Under the pieces are notes generated by a model. The model was not told where the DNA came from. It worked only from the letters and a program-made list of their open reading frames with translations, and ran no database searches. Made by a program: the position numbers and the translations under genes. From positions 1 to 61,513 of the forward strand of contig JADHOR010000010.1 of NCBI GenBank assembly GCA_016778895.1: a stretch of DNA of 61,513 bases, written 5' to 3'. The DNA is from Candidatus Puniceispirillum sp. (GTDB taxonomy: Bacteria > Pseudomonadota > Alphaproteobacteria > Puniceispirillales > Puniceispirillaceae). The first letter of the stretch is position 1. The number at the start of each line of letters is the position of its first letter. Below, one piece after another: positions 17,346 through 27,167 of the stretch.

Positions 17346-18413
17346 ATGACTCCTCTAAACATACTAATTCTTGGTGCATCATATGGCTCGCTTTTGGCGA
17401 CCAAGATGGTTTTGGCGGGTCATAATGCCAAAATGATCTGCCTCCCTGCCGAGGCTGACCTGTTTAATGCCGAAGGTACGATTATTCGCACACCGGTAAA
17501 AGGCCGCGACGGCCTTGTTGAAATTCGCACCAGCGGATTGGCTGGTCAGCTGTCAGCAGGAGGGCCAACCGATGCTGATCCGGCGGATTTTGACCTGATC
17601 GTGCTTGCCATGCAGGAGCCGCAATATTCATCACCTGGTGTCCGTGATTTGCTTCAATCGGTGGCGATATCCGGTGTGCCTTGCATGTCGATCATGAATA
17701 TGCCACCGCTTTGCTTTATGAAGCGTTTGCCGAATATGCATATTGATGCGCTGCGGGTATGTTATTTGGAATCAAATCTGTGGGATGCCTTCACCCCAGA
17801 AAAATTTACCCTGTGCAGTCCCGATCCACAGGCGTTCCGGCCCCCTGAAGAAAATCTCAATGTCTTACAGGTCCGCTTACCAACGAATTTCAAGGCAGCT
17901 TCGTTTCATCATGACGAAGATAACGCAATGCTGCGCCGCCTGCAGGCCGATATTGAGGCTGTTCGCTTTACCACTGATGATGGTGAGACAATCGAGCTAC
18001 CCGTCAAGCTGAAGGTGCATGACTCGGTTTTTGTGCCATTGGCCAAATGGGCAATGCTGGTTGCTGGCAATTATCGTTGTGTGCAGAGCACTGAAATGCG
18101 ACCGATCCAGGCTGCCGTTCATACCGACATTGAGCAGTCACGCGAAATCTATAACTGGGTTGTTGACCTTTGTGTCAGCCTTGGTGGCGCGCCAGCAGAT
18201 TTTGTTCCTTTTGAAAAATATGCCAATGCAGCGCAGTCACTTGGCAGCCCATCATCGGCTGCCCGTGCGCTTGCTGCTGGTGCAAAAAATATCGAGCGTG
18301 TTGACAAGCTGGTAAAAACCGTTGCCGCGCAAAAGGGCCTTAAATTGGCGAGCCTTGATGACACAGTTGCGCTGGTTGATGGCTGGCTAGAAAAGAACCG
18401 TAACGCCGGTTAG
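17346..18413 (+). CDS. Ketopantoate-reductase-like (PanE/ApbA) dehydrogenase
   Basis: 355 residues. It starts with an NADP-binding Rossmann pattern NILILGASYGSLLATKMVLAG and has a DFDLIVLAMQEPQYSS segment at the end of the nucleotide fold. The C-terminal half is helical, with LKVHDSVFVPLAKWAMLVAG matching the PanE C-terminal domain position. It is longer than true PanE (about 300) and too divergent to claim pantoate synthesis. Opine-dehydrogenase-like activity on an amino acid plus a 2-oxo acid is an alternative. GGAG lies 11 bases upstream of the ATG. It is transcribed in line with the FAH gene after a 252-base gap. Confidence 0.6.
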   Translation: MTPLNILILGASYGSLLATKMVLAGHNAKMICLPAEADLFNAEGTIIRTPVKGRDGLVEIRTSGLAGQLSAGGPTDADPADFDLIVLAMQEPQYSSPGVRDLLQSVAISGVPCMSIMNMPPLCFMKRLPNMHIDALRVCYLESNLWDAFTPEKFTLCSPDPQAFRPPEENLNVLQVRLPTNFKAASFHHDEDNAMLRRLQADIEAVRFTTDDGETIELPVKLKVHDSVFVPLAKWAMLVAGNYRCVQSTEMRPIQAAVHTDIEQSREIYNWVVDLCVSLGGAPADFVPFEKYANAAQSLGSPSSAARALAAGAKNIERVDKLVKTVAAQKGLKLASLDDTVALVDGWLEKNRNAG

Positions 18414-18524
18414 GGACGAATGCTCTATGCCGGTTATCATTTTGCCGTGACATAGGGCGTATGAAATAGAGCCATGGATGGATGCAATAACTGGCATTGA
18501 TCCATGGCTTTTTGTCGGCAAATC

Positions 18525-18926
18525 TCAGGCCGGTGGATCGACAAGCCGGGTGGCGAAATTGGCCGGTGACACAATCTCCAGAACTTCGAAATCATCTGAA
18601 CAGGCAATTTCCCGATGTTTGATTAATGGCACCTGCAACACGGTATCGCCTTTGCGGATGGTACGCTCGCCCTGACCTTCATATTCAAATGTGGCCCAGC
18701 CATTCAACACATAAACGAGCTGGAAATCACAATCATGGACATGCCATGACTGGACGCCGTCGGCAGCCTCAGTCTGATTGCGGCGGATTACATGAGCGAC
18801 AAAATCACCATTAGTACCGTCCTTGATGCCAAGATCACGATAGTCAAAAATCTTGCGAAGGCCGGTACTCCATGCAGCGTCATCTGCACGGCTAAGAACA
18901 AAACTCCATTTATCCGGACTACTCAT
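18525..18926 (-). CDS. Small cupin-domain protein
   Basis: A 133-residue single-domain cupin. Motif 1 has WHVHDCDFQLVYVLNGWATF with histidines and a downstream acidic position, and motif 2 has GDTVLQVPLIKHREIACSD. The fold binds a metal and serves as a dioxygenase, isomerase or sugar/acid-binding domain; the reaction cannot be told. AAGGA lies 7 bases before the ATG. It converges with the ketopantoate-reductase-like gene (110 bases between). Confidence 0.75.
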   Translation of the reverse strand: MSSPDKWSFVLSRADDAAWSTGLRKIFDYRDLGIKDGTNGDFVAHVIRRNQTEAADGVQSWHVHDCDFQLVYVLNGWATFEYEGQGERTIRKGDTVLQVPLIKHREIACSDDFEVLEIVSPANFATRLVDPPA

Positions 18927-19361
18927 TACAACTTCCTTCTCTGCTATGGATCATGCCTTCTTGGTCATCCCATCCATAATGCAAAGATGGCGTCAATTGG
19001 CAAGATCATCTCAAATCATCCGGGATGCGCATCGAAAAACCTGATGAAAGTGGGCGTTGTGGCAAATTCTTAATAACATCGGAGTCATATAATGTTTTTC
19101 AAAAGGCCGACGCAATTTGATCACCGGGTGCGATATTGTCTATGCGTTACCAGATCTTACCTTAGCCGGCGTCCATATCTGCTAAAACATAGCCTTTGTT
19201 TCGCTGCGCCTTACCGCGTGCCAATATTTGACTTGCCGTTTTGGTGATTGCCCTAGGTTACGTGTCTGGCGTTTTGGGGTTTTTCATTTTGTTCAGGCTG
19301 TCGGTCGAGAGAGCCGAATAGCGCCGAAAGCCGGCATATATCGGATCATTGCTTGATAGGA
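18927..19361. other. Gene-free stretch between cupin and ureidoglycine aminohydrolase genes
   Basis: 435 bases in which I find no convincing coding region, RNA or repeat. Apparent short open frames have no ribosome site and no recognisable composition. It must hold the cupin promoter and possibly the 3' end of the allE transcript. The only small hairpin I see is CGGTCGAGAGAGCCG near 19302-19316, too weak to call. Confidence 0.5.
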
Positions 19362-20183
19362 TTATAGGTCAAGCGGCATATGCCGGTTCACGTCCTTGTA
19401 CAATAAATAGCGGAACGGATCTGGCCCTCCGGCGTAGCAGGCTTGCGGGCAAAAGGCACGAAGCCACATATAATCGCCAGCCTCAACCTCGACCCAATCC
19501 TGATTCAAATGATAAACTGCCTTACCGCTTAGCACGAACAGCCCATGTTCCATCACATGGGTTTCGGCAAAGGGAATGGTGCCACCGGGCTGAAACGTCA
19601 CAATGTTAACATGCATATCATGGCGTAGATCGGCCTGATCAACAAAGCGGGTGGTGGCCCAGCGTCCGTTGGTGTCAGGCATGGCAATTGGCTCGATTGC
19701 GGCGTCACTGGTCACAAAGGCGTCGGGGTGATCAATGCCCTTAACGGCATGGTAACGTTTCCGGATCCAGTGGAACGTAGCGGTTTGATCGCCGTCATTA
19801 ACAAGGCGCCATGTGGTGGCTGCGGGCAAATATGCATAGCTGCCGGCGGTCAAGGCATGGCTGGTTCCATCAATAGTGAGGCTGAGGGCACCACTTGTGA
19901 CAAAAAGAACTGATTGCACCGCAGAATTATCATCCGGCCGGTCACTGCCGCCACCGGCTTCAACCTCCATCAGATAATGTGAAAAGCTCTCGGAAAAGCC
20001 AGTCATTGGACGCGCTAGAACCCATAATCTGGTCTTGCTCCAGAACGGAAGATAGCTTGTTACAATATCGGATAAAACGCCTTTTGGAATCACTGCGTAG
20101 CCGGTAGTGAAAACGGCACGGTCTGATAGTAATTGAGTTTGTGGCGGCAGGCCGCCTGATGGTGTCCAATATGGTGACCTCAT
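19362..20183 (-). CDS. allE: (S)-ureidoglycine aminohydrolase
   Basis: A bicupin of about 273 residues. AllE/UGHY releases ammonia from ureidoglycine to give ureidoglycolate in the allantoin (purine) pathway, using a Mn-binding cupin. Visible family blocks are RAVFTTGYAVIPKGVLSDIV, ARPMTGFSESFSHYLMEV, and in the second cupin VTFQPGGTIPFAETHVMEHG with metal ligands Glu, His, His and Glu. It closes with EAGDYMWLRAFCPQACYAGG. I chose the ATG at 20183, with AAAGGA 8 bases upstream, over the one at 20216. No other allantoin gene is in the window, so the role may sit in a scattered ureide pathway. Confidence 0.87.
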   Translation of the reverse strand: MRSPYWTPSGGLPPQTQLLSDRAVFTTGYAVIPKGVLSDIVTSYLPFWSKTRLWVLARPMTGFSESFSHYLMEVEAGGGSDRPDDNSAVQSVLFVTSGALSLTIDGTSHALTAGSYAYLPAATTWRLVNDGDQTATFHWIRKRYHAVKGIDHPDAFVTSDAAIEPIAMPDTNGRWATTRFVDQADLRHDMHVNIVTFQPGGTIPFAETHVMEHGLFVLSGKAVYHLNQDWVEVEAGDYMWLRAFCPQACYAGGPDPFRYLLYKDVNRHMPLDL

Positions 20184-20383
20184 ATCATCATTCCTTTCAC
20201 GACACTGATCTATCACGACGCCGATTTGTCATCATATCGGTCAGTGTCCTCGGCAATTTGTCTCACCTTTGTGTCAATTAGGGCGAATTTCTTAAAATTG
20301 TCAAATCCACAGGGTATATCCTGAACAGATTGCGCGGCTGGCGGGCAATTGTTAGCGGGCAGTTGGCTGTGCCATTTTCTAAT

Positions 20384-21256
20384 TTATCTTAAAAACTGCC
20401 CGGAATCGCTGTCATAGGTGTCTTCTCGGGTTAGCTGTCGCAGAATTTTATCGTCGATAACGGGCGGTGCTGCTTGTTGCGACTTTTGGCCATCATTATT
20501 TTGGCCAAGCACCTGCTGGATGGCGCGATAGGTTGCGGCGAGCGATGCCAGATAGGGCTGATGCCCACGAAGGCAAATACGCGCGCCCATTTTCGCCGCC
20601 TCGTCTGGCTCCGGTGCGATTGACCCGAGGCCGCCAAGCATGATCGGAAGATCAGTGGCAGCGCATAATGCCTCGAGATCGTCGCGCGATCTGGCACCGA
20701 TCAGAGTAATGCCATCAACGCCGGTTTTTTCATAGGCCTTGATCCGTGCAATACAGTCATCGCGGCCTGTGATGATGGCGGCGCTGGTCCGCGCAAGAAT
20801 GACCAGATCAGGATCAACACGTCCGGCAACTGCCGCCCACATCTTGCCGACACCCTCTTCGATGCTCAAAAGCTGGGCATCGACCGACCCAAAGGGTTGC
20901 GGTAAATCTGTATCTTCAATGGTAATCGCTGCAAGACCAGCATGATCAAGCTCGCGAACCGTACGCTGCACGTTCATCGCATTGCCGTAGCCATGATCGG
21001 CATCAGCAATCACCGCCAAATCACCAGCCCGGCAAATCCGCAATGCCATATCGGCAAACTCACTTGCGGTAATCAGCATTTTATCTGGTGCGCCAAGAAT
21101 TGCCATCGCGGCGACCGATCCGGCAAGCATGCCAACCTGCCCGCCAAGGTCTTCGACCATGCGTGCTGACAGCGGGTCAAACACCGTGGCAGGAGTGATA
21201 CAGTCAGTACCTTTTAGAATCTGGCGAAATCTTTGGCGGCGCGGCGTCCAGTTCAT
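20384..21256 (-). CDS. Oxaloacetate decarboxylase, isocitrate lyase / PEP mutase superfamily
   Basis: A 290-residue TIM-barrel enzyme. It closely resembles the Pseudomonas PA4872-type oxaloacetate decarboxylase: TPATVFDPLSARMVEDLG, GMLAGSVAAMAILGAPD, and the metal-binding segment VIADADHGYGNAMNVQRTV. It also has AAITIEDTDLPQPFG and DLVILARTSAA. It lacks the KKCGH cysteine loop of isocitrate lyase, as expected for this subgroup. It would convert oxaloacetate to pyruvate and CO2, useful downstream of 4-oxalomesaconate or citryl-CoA breakdown. AAGGA lies 9 bases before the ATG. The last ~40 residues are hydrophilic and poorly conserved. Confidence 0.82.
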   Translation of the reverse strand: MNWTPRRQRFRQILKGTDCITPATVFDPLSARMVEDLGGQVGMLAGSVAAMAILGAPDKMLITASEFADMALRICRAGDLAVIADADHGYGNAMNVQRTVRELDHAGLAAITIEDTDLPQPFGSVDAQLLSIEEGVGKMWAAVAGRVDPDLVILARTSAAIITGRDDCIARIKAYEKTGVDGITLIGARSRDDLEALCAATDLPIMLGGLGSIAPEPDEAAKMGARICLRGHQPYLASLAATYRAIQQVLGQNNDGQKSQQAAPPVIDDKILRQLTREDTYDSDSGQFLR

Positions 21257-21316
21257 GCTGACTTGTCCTTATTACTGAAGTTCAGGTGGGGAATAGCGAA
21301 AAATACATCTGGGAGT

Positions 21317-22183
21317 CTAACTGATCTTATCTTGGGTTTTGGTATCAAAATCGCTGACGTCATGGCGCTCATGGAGCTGATATTGTGGCGCCCCAGATAT
21401 TCGATTGACCATACGGCCCCGTTTAACCGCTGACCGGTCATCAATCTCCGTGGCCCATCGCGTCACATGGGTATAGCTGGTAACATCAAGAAATTCGGCG
21501 GCGTCATAAAGACGGCCAAGCGCCAACTGCCCATACCATGCCCATATCGCAATATCGGCAATGCTATATTCGTCACCGGCAATATAGCTTTGGTCAGCAA
21601 GCTGGCGATTGAGGACATCCAACTGGCGTTTGGTCTCCATAGTATAACGATCAATTGGATAGGCCATTTTGGACGGCGCATAAGCATAGAAATGACCAAA
21701 GCCACCGCCAAGGTAAGGTGCGCTTCCCATCTGCCAGAAAAGCCATGAGAGGCATTCGGTTCGTTTCGCCGGTTCGTCTGGCAAAAGCCGGCCAAATTTT
21801 TCGGCCAGATAGAGCAGAATATTGCCTGATTCAAACACGCGGATTGCTGGTGATGTCGAATGATCCATTAGCGCCGGAATTTTTGAATTCGGATTGACCT
21901 CGACAAAGCCGCTGCTAAATTGATCCCCGCCGCGGATCTTGATTAGCCACGCGTCATATTCTGCTCCGGCAACACCTCCTGCCAACAACTCTTCCAGCAT
22001 CACGGTAACTTTGACTCCGTTGGGTGTAGCCAGCGAATAAAGCTGCAGCGGATGTTTGCCAACCGGCAATGGCTTGTTATGGGTCGTACCTGCAATCGGA
22101 CGGTTGATATTGGCAAAAGTGCCACCATTCTCGGCCTCCCATTTCCAGACAGACGGCGGGGTGTAAGTGGTGTTATCTGTCAT
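21317..22183 (-). CDS. yghU: Glutathione S-transferase, YghU/Nu class
   Basis: A 288-residue Nu-class GST, which reduces disulfides and peroxides with two glutathiones. It has the long N-terminal extension seen in YghU (WKWEAENGGTFANINRPIAG), the thioredoxin-fold core (LQLYSLATPNGVKVTVMLEE), NPNSKIPALMDH before the cis-proline, ESGNILLYLAEKFGRLLP, and a helical C-terminal domain. GGAG lies 7 bases before the ATG. It is on the same strand as the oxaloacetate decarboxylase gene but 61 bases upstream of it. Probably a housekeeping stress enzyme. Confidence 0.88.
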   Translation of the reverse strand: MTDNTTYTPPSVWKWEAENGGTFANINRPIAGTTHNKPLPVGKHPLQLYSLATPNGVKVTVMLEELLAGGVAGAEYDAWLIKIRGGDQFSSGFVEVNPNSKIPALMDHSTSPAIRVFESGNILLYLAEKFGRLLPDEPAKRTECLSWLFWQMGSAPYLGGGFGHFYAYAPSKMAYPIDRYTMETKRQLDVLNRQLADQSYIAGDEYSIADIAIWAWYGQLALGRLYDAAEFLDVTSYTHVTRWATEIDDRSAVKRGRMVNRISGAPQYQLHERHDVSDFDTKTQDKIS

Positions 22184-22217
22184 TTTTCATCTCCATGGTG
22201 ACTAGATGTTTTGAATC

Positions 22218-23513
22218 TTACCTTGCTTTTGCAACTTTGGCGTCTTCGGGTGGGCACAGATCAGCAAGCCTGTCCAGATGGCGCAGCTTTGGAAATAAAT
22301 ACCAGCCGCCAACTGCAACGCCTAATGCTGCCAGCCCGCCAATGAAGACAGTTGTCACAGGGCCCAAAATTGCGGCGGCACTGCCAGCTCGCACATCCCC
22401 CATTTCATTTGATGATGAAATAAAAATGGCATTAACTGCGCTCACTCTGCCGCGAAGGTGATCGGGGGTGGCAAGTTGGATCAGTGTCATACGAATGTTA
22501 ACGCTAACCATATCGGCCGCACCATAGACAAACAAGGCCACAAGGCTAAGCCAGTAAATGGTCGATAGTGAAAAGACCAGAATTGAGCAGGCAAACACGA
22601 CCAACGACGCAAACAGGCAAAGCCCCGAGCGCCGCATCGGCGGTAGGGCGGCAAGGCCCAGGCCAACGACAACGCCGCCAAGCGCAGGCATTCCGCGCAA
22701 CACACCAAGCGATTCTGGCCCAACATTCAAAATATCGGCGGCATATACTGGTAATAATGCAACAACCGAACCCATCAGAACGATAAAGAGATCAAGCGCA
22801 ATGGCGCCCAGAACAATCGAATTCGACCGAACATAAGCAACCCCACCAAGAACCATCTCAAGGCTTCTGCCAGTTGGTTTCAGGCGGGTCAATTTTGGCA
22901 GGAATAAATAAGCAATGGTACCGATAGCCATCAGTCCAGCCGCAACAAGATAGGTGTAGACATCAATTAAGGTGATCAAGATACCAGCCAGCAGCGGTCC
23001 TGCTGTTCCGAAAACCTTGCCAATAGTTGAATTTAGCGCAATCGCCCGAGAAAGCATATCCTCTGGCACGATATTCGGGATGATCGCTTGTTGTGCGGGA
23101 GTGTAAAACGCCTTTACGCCGCCATGTGCGAATAACAACGAAAAGATGATTGTCAGGTTCAACTCATCTGCCAGCATAGCAAGCGTGATGCCGCCTAAAA
23201 TTAACATTTCACTGATTGTACAGATGATCAACAGAGCCTTGCGCGGTAGGCTGTCGGTGGCCCAGCCGGTCACAAAGAAGAACAGAAAAATTGGCAGAAT
23301 CTGCATGAGCCCGACAAGAGCCAAATCAAATGGGTCGCCACTATTTTGATAAAGATGCCAGCCAATCGCAATTGACAGCATTGCGGTAACAAGACTGACA
23401 GCAGCGCGGGCGGTTAGAAAGGCGTAAAAGGTGGCTGGCATGGCTATTGGTGATTTCTTTTTGCAGGGCTTCAAACCGGTAGGCTTACTAACGCCCTGAC
23501 TGGATATCGGCAT
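22218..23513 (-). CDS. MFS transporter (EntS/MFS_3-like exporter)
   Basis: 431 residues with twelve predicted membrane segments. The MFS loop 2-3 motif appears as GWATDSLPRKALLII and a second-half counterpart near TPDHLRGRVSAVN, the pattern of the MFS_3 group that includes the enterobactin exporter EntS. The substrate is not predictable. Neither the first ATG nor the internal one at 23441 (MPATFYAFL, the natural start of helix 1) has a clear ribosome site, so the N-terminus is uncertain by 24 residues. It lies 34 bases upstream of the yghU gene on the same strand and may be cotranscribed. Confidence 0.82.
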   Translation of the reverse strand: MPISSQGVSKPTGLKPCKKKSPIAMPATFYAFLTARAAVSLVTAMLSIAIGWHLYQNSGDPFDLALVGLMQILPIFLFFFVTGWATDSLPRKALLIICTISEMLILGGITLAMLADELNLTIIFSLLFAHGGVKAFYTPAQQAIIPNIVPEDMLSRAIALNSTIGKVFGTAGPLLAGILITLIDVYTYLVAAGLMAIGTIAYLFLPKLTRLKPTGRSLEMVLGGVAYVRSNSIVLGAIALDLFIVLMGSVVALLPVYAADILNVGPESLGVLRGMPALGGVVVGLGLAALPPMRRSGLCLFASLVVFACSILVFSLSTIYWLSLVALFVYGAADMVSVNIRMTLIQLATPDHLRGRVSAVNAIFISSSNEMGDVRAGSAAAILGPVTTVFIGGLAALGVAVGGWYLFPKLRHLDRLADLCPPEDAKVAKAR

Positions 23514-23644
23514 ATGTGATTTGGTTAAGTTACGCTACCATCCGCCGATTGTCGTGGAAAATTTCGTATCAGAAAATTGCGCCAGAATATCCAGAATATC
23601 AAGAAATTTGGGTCAAAATATTCGGCCTGCGCACATGATAAGGG

Positions 23645-24901
23645 TTAGTCTGGCTGTTGAAAAATGGCGCGATCAGAAATTAATTTGTCAATCTCATTAT
23701 CTTGAAATCCGGCTTCGGCAAGCAGGCTGCGACTATGCTGGCCAAGCGTGGGCGCCGGAAACCGCAGGCGGCTAAGGTTATCCTGCATGATAGGTAAGGG
23801 CTGGTGCATTGCCACATCGCTGCCCGAATTATCCTCAGCCGCAACATAAATGCCGCGTTCGATAAAATGCGGATCTGCGGCATTGTCTGCAATGTTATTC
23901 ACTGGGGCTGCGGTGATGCCCTCGGACTCAAAAATTGTCATAACCTCTTGCCGGCTGCGTTTTGCAATCCAGCCACCAACGATTTTATCGATTACGGCCT
24001 GATGTTTAACCCGCGCCGCATTTGTGGAAAAGCGCGGATCTTCAATCATTTCTCCAACTCCAACGGCCGTGAATAGCCGTTTGGCGGTCGATTGAATAGA
24101 GGCTGAAATAGCAATGAAATGATTATCTGATGTTTGATAGATATTTCGTGGGCTTGCCGTGTTCGAGCCATTGCCAACGCGTTGTTTCACTGCACCAGTA
24201 ACGGCATAATCAAACGCATCAGGTCCAATGACCGATACCATAGAGTCAAGTAATGCAAGATCAATAACCTGCCCAAGACCAGTTTTCTGGCGGCTTTGCA
24301 GCGCCATCATAATCCCGTTTGAACCATAAAGGCCGGATACCATATCCGCCAGTGCTACCGGCGGTAATAGCGGCCCACCGCCAACTTCACCAGTGCGGCT
24401 GGCAAATCCCGACATTGCTTCGATCATCGTGCCAAAGCCAGGTCGGTGGCTGTAGGGGCCGGTCTGACCAAATCCTGATACACGTAAAATGATTAAACCC
24501 GGATTGCGTTGATGTAGCTTTGCTGGCGCCAACCCCATCGATTCCAAGGTTCCCGTTCGAAAACTTTCGATTAGAACATCAGCCCGGTCAATCAGCCGCG
24601 TTAAAATGCCGATCGATTGATCATGCCGGAAATCCAAAGCGAGACTTTTTTTATTGCGGCAATAGACCGACCAAAATGTCTGGATTCCATCCTGCTGCCA
24701 AGCACGAAGCGGGTCACCTGCGGTTAGGGGCTCGATTTTGGTGACGTCAGCGCCCGCATCGGCAAGTTGAAGTGACGTCATATTACCAGCAACAAGGCGC
24801 GATAGATCAACCACGCGCAAACCATGAAGGGGCCCGGTGCTCGTTGGTGAAAATCGCACTTTTTTCCATGGTTGCCGACCGGCAGCTTTGGGTTGTTCCA
24901 T
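23645..24901 (-). CDS. CaiB/BaiF family CoA-transferase
   Basis: A 418-residue class III CoA-transferase of full length. It shows GLRVVDLSRLVAGNMTSLQL, ADVTKIEPLTAGDPLRAW, NKKSLALDFRHD, VSGFGQTGPYSHRPGF, and the catalytic Asp (about 186) in VALADMVSGLYGSNG. AAGG lies 10 bases before the ATG. It is 49 bases downstream of the SLC13 transporter on the same strand, so import of a carboxylate and its activation to a CoA thioester may be coupled. The acid itself cannot be named. Confidence 0.9.
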   Translation of the reverse strand: MEQPKAAGRQPWKKVRFSPTSTGPLHGLRVVDLSRLVAGNMTSLQLADAGADVTKIEPLTAGDPLRAWQQDGIQTFWSVYCRNKKSLALDFRHDQSIGILTRLIDRADVLIESFRTGTLESMGLAPAKLHQRNPGLIILRVSGFGQTGPYSHRPGFGTMIEAMSGFASRTGEVGGGPLLPPVALADMVSGLYGSNGIMMALQSRQKTGLGQVIDLALLDSMVSVIGPDAFDYAVTGAVKQRVGNGSNTASPRNIYQTSDNHFIAISASIQSTAKRLFTAVGVGEMIEDPRFSTNAARVKHQAVIDKIVGGWIAKRSRQEVMTIFESEGITAAPVNNIADNAADPHFIERGIYVAAEDNSGSDVAMHQPLPIMQDNLSRLRFPAPTLGQHSRSLLAEAGFQDNEIDKLISDRAIFQQPD

Positions 24902-24950
24902 GCTGTCTAAACCTTCCCGTGTGGCGGGGCGCGATAACTAATTTTTATAA

Positions 24951-26795
24951 CTACAACCCGTAATACCAGGGCACAAAGGCCGAATAAACCAGCCAGATTA
25001 GGATCACCAGCGGAAACCCGACTTTGAAAAAATCTTTGAAATGGTAACTGCCCGGTCCCATCACCAGCAAGCTAGTCTGATAGGCAAAAGGGGTGGCAAA
25101 GGCGCAATTGGCCGCAAAGACAATGGTGATTGCAAAAATGCGGGGATCAACCCCGATCTCGGCACCAATATGAAGACCAATAGGCGCAAATAAAACGGCA
25201 CAGGTTTTGGTGCTGATAATGTTTGACATCAGTGCGACAAGCAGGAAAAACGAACTAAGGACAATGGTTGGACTTGCGGTTCCGGTAACCGACAAGATCA
25301 GGTTGGCAAGATAGGTCGCGGCGCCGGTTGCCTCCATCGCAACGCCAAGCGCAAGAGCTGCCGCGATGGTCGTTATGACCTTATGATCGAGCGCACGCGC
25401 GGCCTGATGCAGGGTAATGACGTTTGTCACCACCATCGCCAAGGCGCCAAAGAAAGATGATATAACAATTGGCACGAGGCCAAATGCCGCCGACAGAACT
25501 ACCGCCATAAAAATGCAAATTGATACATTTGCTGCCCTAAGGTTGGGTAACTCTTCAACTGAAAATTCGACCAGAACAACATCAAGATCCTCGCGCAACC
25601 CACGCAAGGTTTCGGCGTCGCATTTGACCAGTAAAAGATCGCCAGCGGATAATTTTGCCTGTCCCATTCGACTGCGGATCATATGGGCGTGATGTTGTAT
25701 GCCCAGAACCTGACAATTATGCCGATATTCAAATCCAGTGCGGCCAATGGTGGAATCCACCAGCGATGATGATGGCGTGACCATCATCTCGACAATAATC
25801 TGTTCAGATTTTTTGTGACTGGTTGGGTTGCGCCGATAACCCTCGGCAGGTGTAAGGCCATAACCCGACTCCATCAGTTTCGTTAGGTCTTCGCGCGTTG
25901 CTGACAGCGCGATATTGTCGCCATGCCTCAATTTAAGTCCAGTAAAAGGTGGTAAAATGGTTTTACCAAGACGATTGATCATGCGAATATTTATCTCAGG
26001 TAATTCCTGAAACATCCGAACCCCAAGCGATTGGCCAATTAGTTTTGAGTCTTTGTCGATCGAGATTTCTGCCATGAAATGCTGATCAAGACGTTCCCGC
26101 ATCCGATGACTAAGGCTGGTACGGTGCGGCAAAAATTTTGGCGCAATTAGCATCACATAGGCAAGGCCAGTACCGGCGAGAAGTAATCCGGGAAGGGAGA
26201 ACTCAAAAAAGCTAAAACCTTTCAATCCAGCCTCGATCAGGGCGTTTGATACCAGCAAATTTGTGCCGGATCCAACCAACGTTGTCATGCCACCAACCAC
26301 CGCAACGAAACTCAGTGGCATCAATAATTTTGACGCTGGCACATGAAATCTTTGGGCAATACCTTGCATGATGGGGATGAAGATAATGACCACAGGAATA
26401 TTGTTTAAAAAAGCACTTATGAATAGCACTGTAATCAAGGAAATTAACGTAGCTATCCATAATTTACCCATGCTGAGGCTAAGCACATGGCGTGAGAAAA
26501 TCTCCAGAATACCGGTTTTGACAACACCTTGCCCAACAACGAGCAAGGCCAAAACGGTTAGCATCGCTGGATTCGCAAAGCCTGCTAATATTTTGCTCGT
26601 GGGAAGTTGATTAACACCATTTGCATCAATGATCGGCGAGAAGTAAAAGAACACCAATAGGATCAAAATTACCCCAAGGGCGGTGACTTCCATTGGTATG
26701 GCCTCACTTGCATAGCAAAATAACGCACCAACGATCAGCCCGAAAAGGAACAGCATTTCAACAGACATGCCAGCATTTTCGATCAAGATGTTCAT
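24951..26795 (-). CDS. SLC13/DASS-family anion transporter with two RCK_C (TrkA-C) domains
   Basis: A 614-residue inner-membrane transporter. The first half of the membrane domain (FLNNIPVVIIFIPIMQGIAQ, GSGTNLLVSNALIEAG) carries the SNT-type motif. A cytoplasmic insertion at about residues 240-420 holds two TrkA-C repeats (DSKLIGQSLGVRMFQELPEI and DSTIGRTGFEYRHNCQVLGI). The second half includes ALALGVAMEATGAATYLANL. Relatives (YfbS-type) import sulfate, sulfonates, dicarboxylates or citrate. AAGG lies 11 bases before the ATG. The CoA-transferase gene that follows favours an organic-anion substrate. Confidence 0.87.
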   Translation of the reverse strand: MNILIENAGMSVEMLFLFGLIVGALFCYASEAIPMEVTALGVILILLVFFYFSPIIDANGVNQLPTSKILAGFANPAMLTVLALLVVGQGVVKTGILEIFSRHVLSLSMGKLWIATLISLITVLFISAFLNNIPVVIIFIPIMQGIAQRFHVPASKLLMPLSFVAVVGGMTTLVGSGTNLLVSNALIEAGLKGFSFFEFSLPGLLLAGTGLAYVMLIAPKFLPHRTSLSHRMRERLDQHFMAEISIDKDSKLIGQSLGVRMFQELPEINIRMINRLGKTILPPFTGLKLRHGDNIALSATREDLTKLMESGYGLTPAEGYRRNPTSHKKSEQIIVEMMVTPSSSLVDSTIGRTGFEYRHNCQVLGIQHHAHMIRSRMGQAKLSAGDLLLVKCDAETLRGLREDLDVVLVEFSVEELPNLRAANVSICIFMAVVLSAAFGLVPIVISSFFGALAMVVTNVITLHQAARALDHKVITTIAAALALGVAMEATGAATYLANLILSVTGTASPTIVLSSFFLLVALMSNIISTKTCAVLFAPIGLHIGAEIGVDPRIFAITIVFAANCAFATPFAYQTSLLVMGPGSYHFKDFFKVGFPLVILIWLVYSAFVPWYYGL

Positions 26796-27167
26796 CTGTT
26801 ATATACCTTTTCCTCACGCGAAAATTTCAAATGTCAGAGCTGGATGTGTGTTTGATTTTGGGGTTTTTTAGACTTTAAATTAGACTTGGGTGAACTTTAG
26901 CCGAGCAAGTCTCAAAATCCAGTATTTTTTGGCATATTGCTTAAGAAATAGGCATCTGCGCTTTTCCGTCATGCAGATTTGCTGAATGCAATGAGCGATC
27001 GAGCTAATTTGGGTTTGTTACGTGTGGGCTTTATCTGTTTATTGCATCATGACTGCATAAGTTTTACTTTTCATTCAGCCCATTTTACCTTTTCATATTG
27101 GATAGGTGTCATAGTCCGGTCGCCGCCATAAATTATTATCCCTTATTAAATCGAGGTAGACCCCGCT
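26796..27167. other. Divergent AT-rich promoter region
   Basis: 372 bases between the divergent SLC13 and DUF3604 genes. No coding frame, RNA or clear operator is visible. It is AT-rich and must hold both promoters. I do not see boxes strong enough to place. Confidence 0.5.

Noticed and set aside
18792-19073. Small plus-strand frame overlapping the cupin gene start and the following gap
   Set aside because: No ribosome site, overlaps a real gene on the other strand, composition not protein-like.
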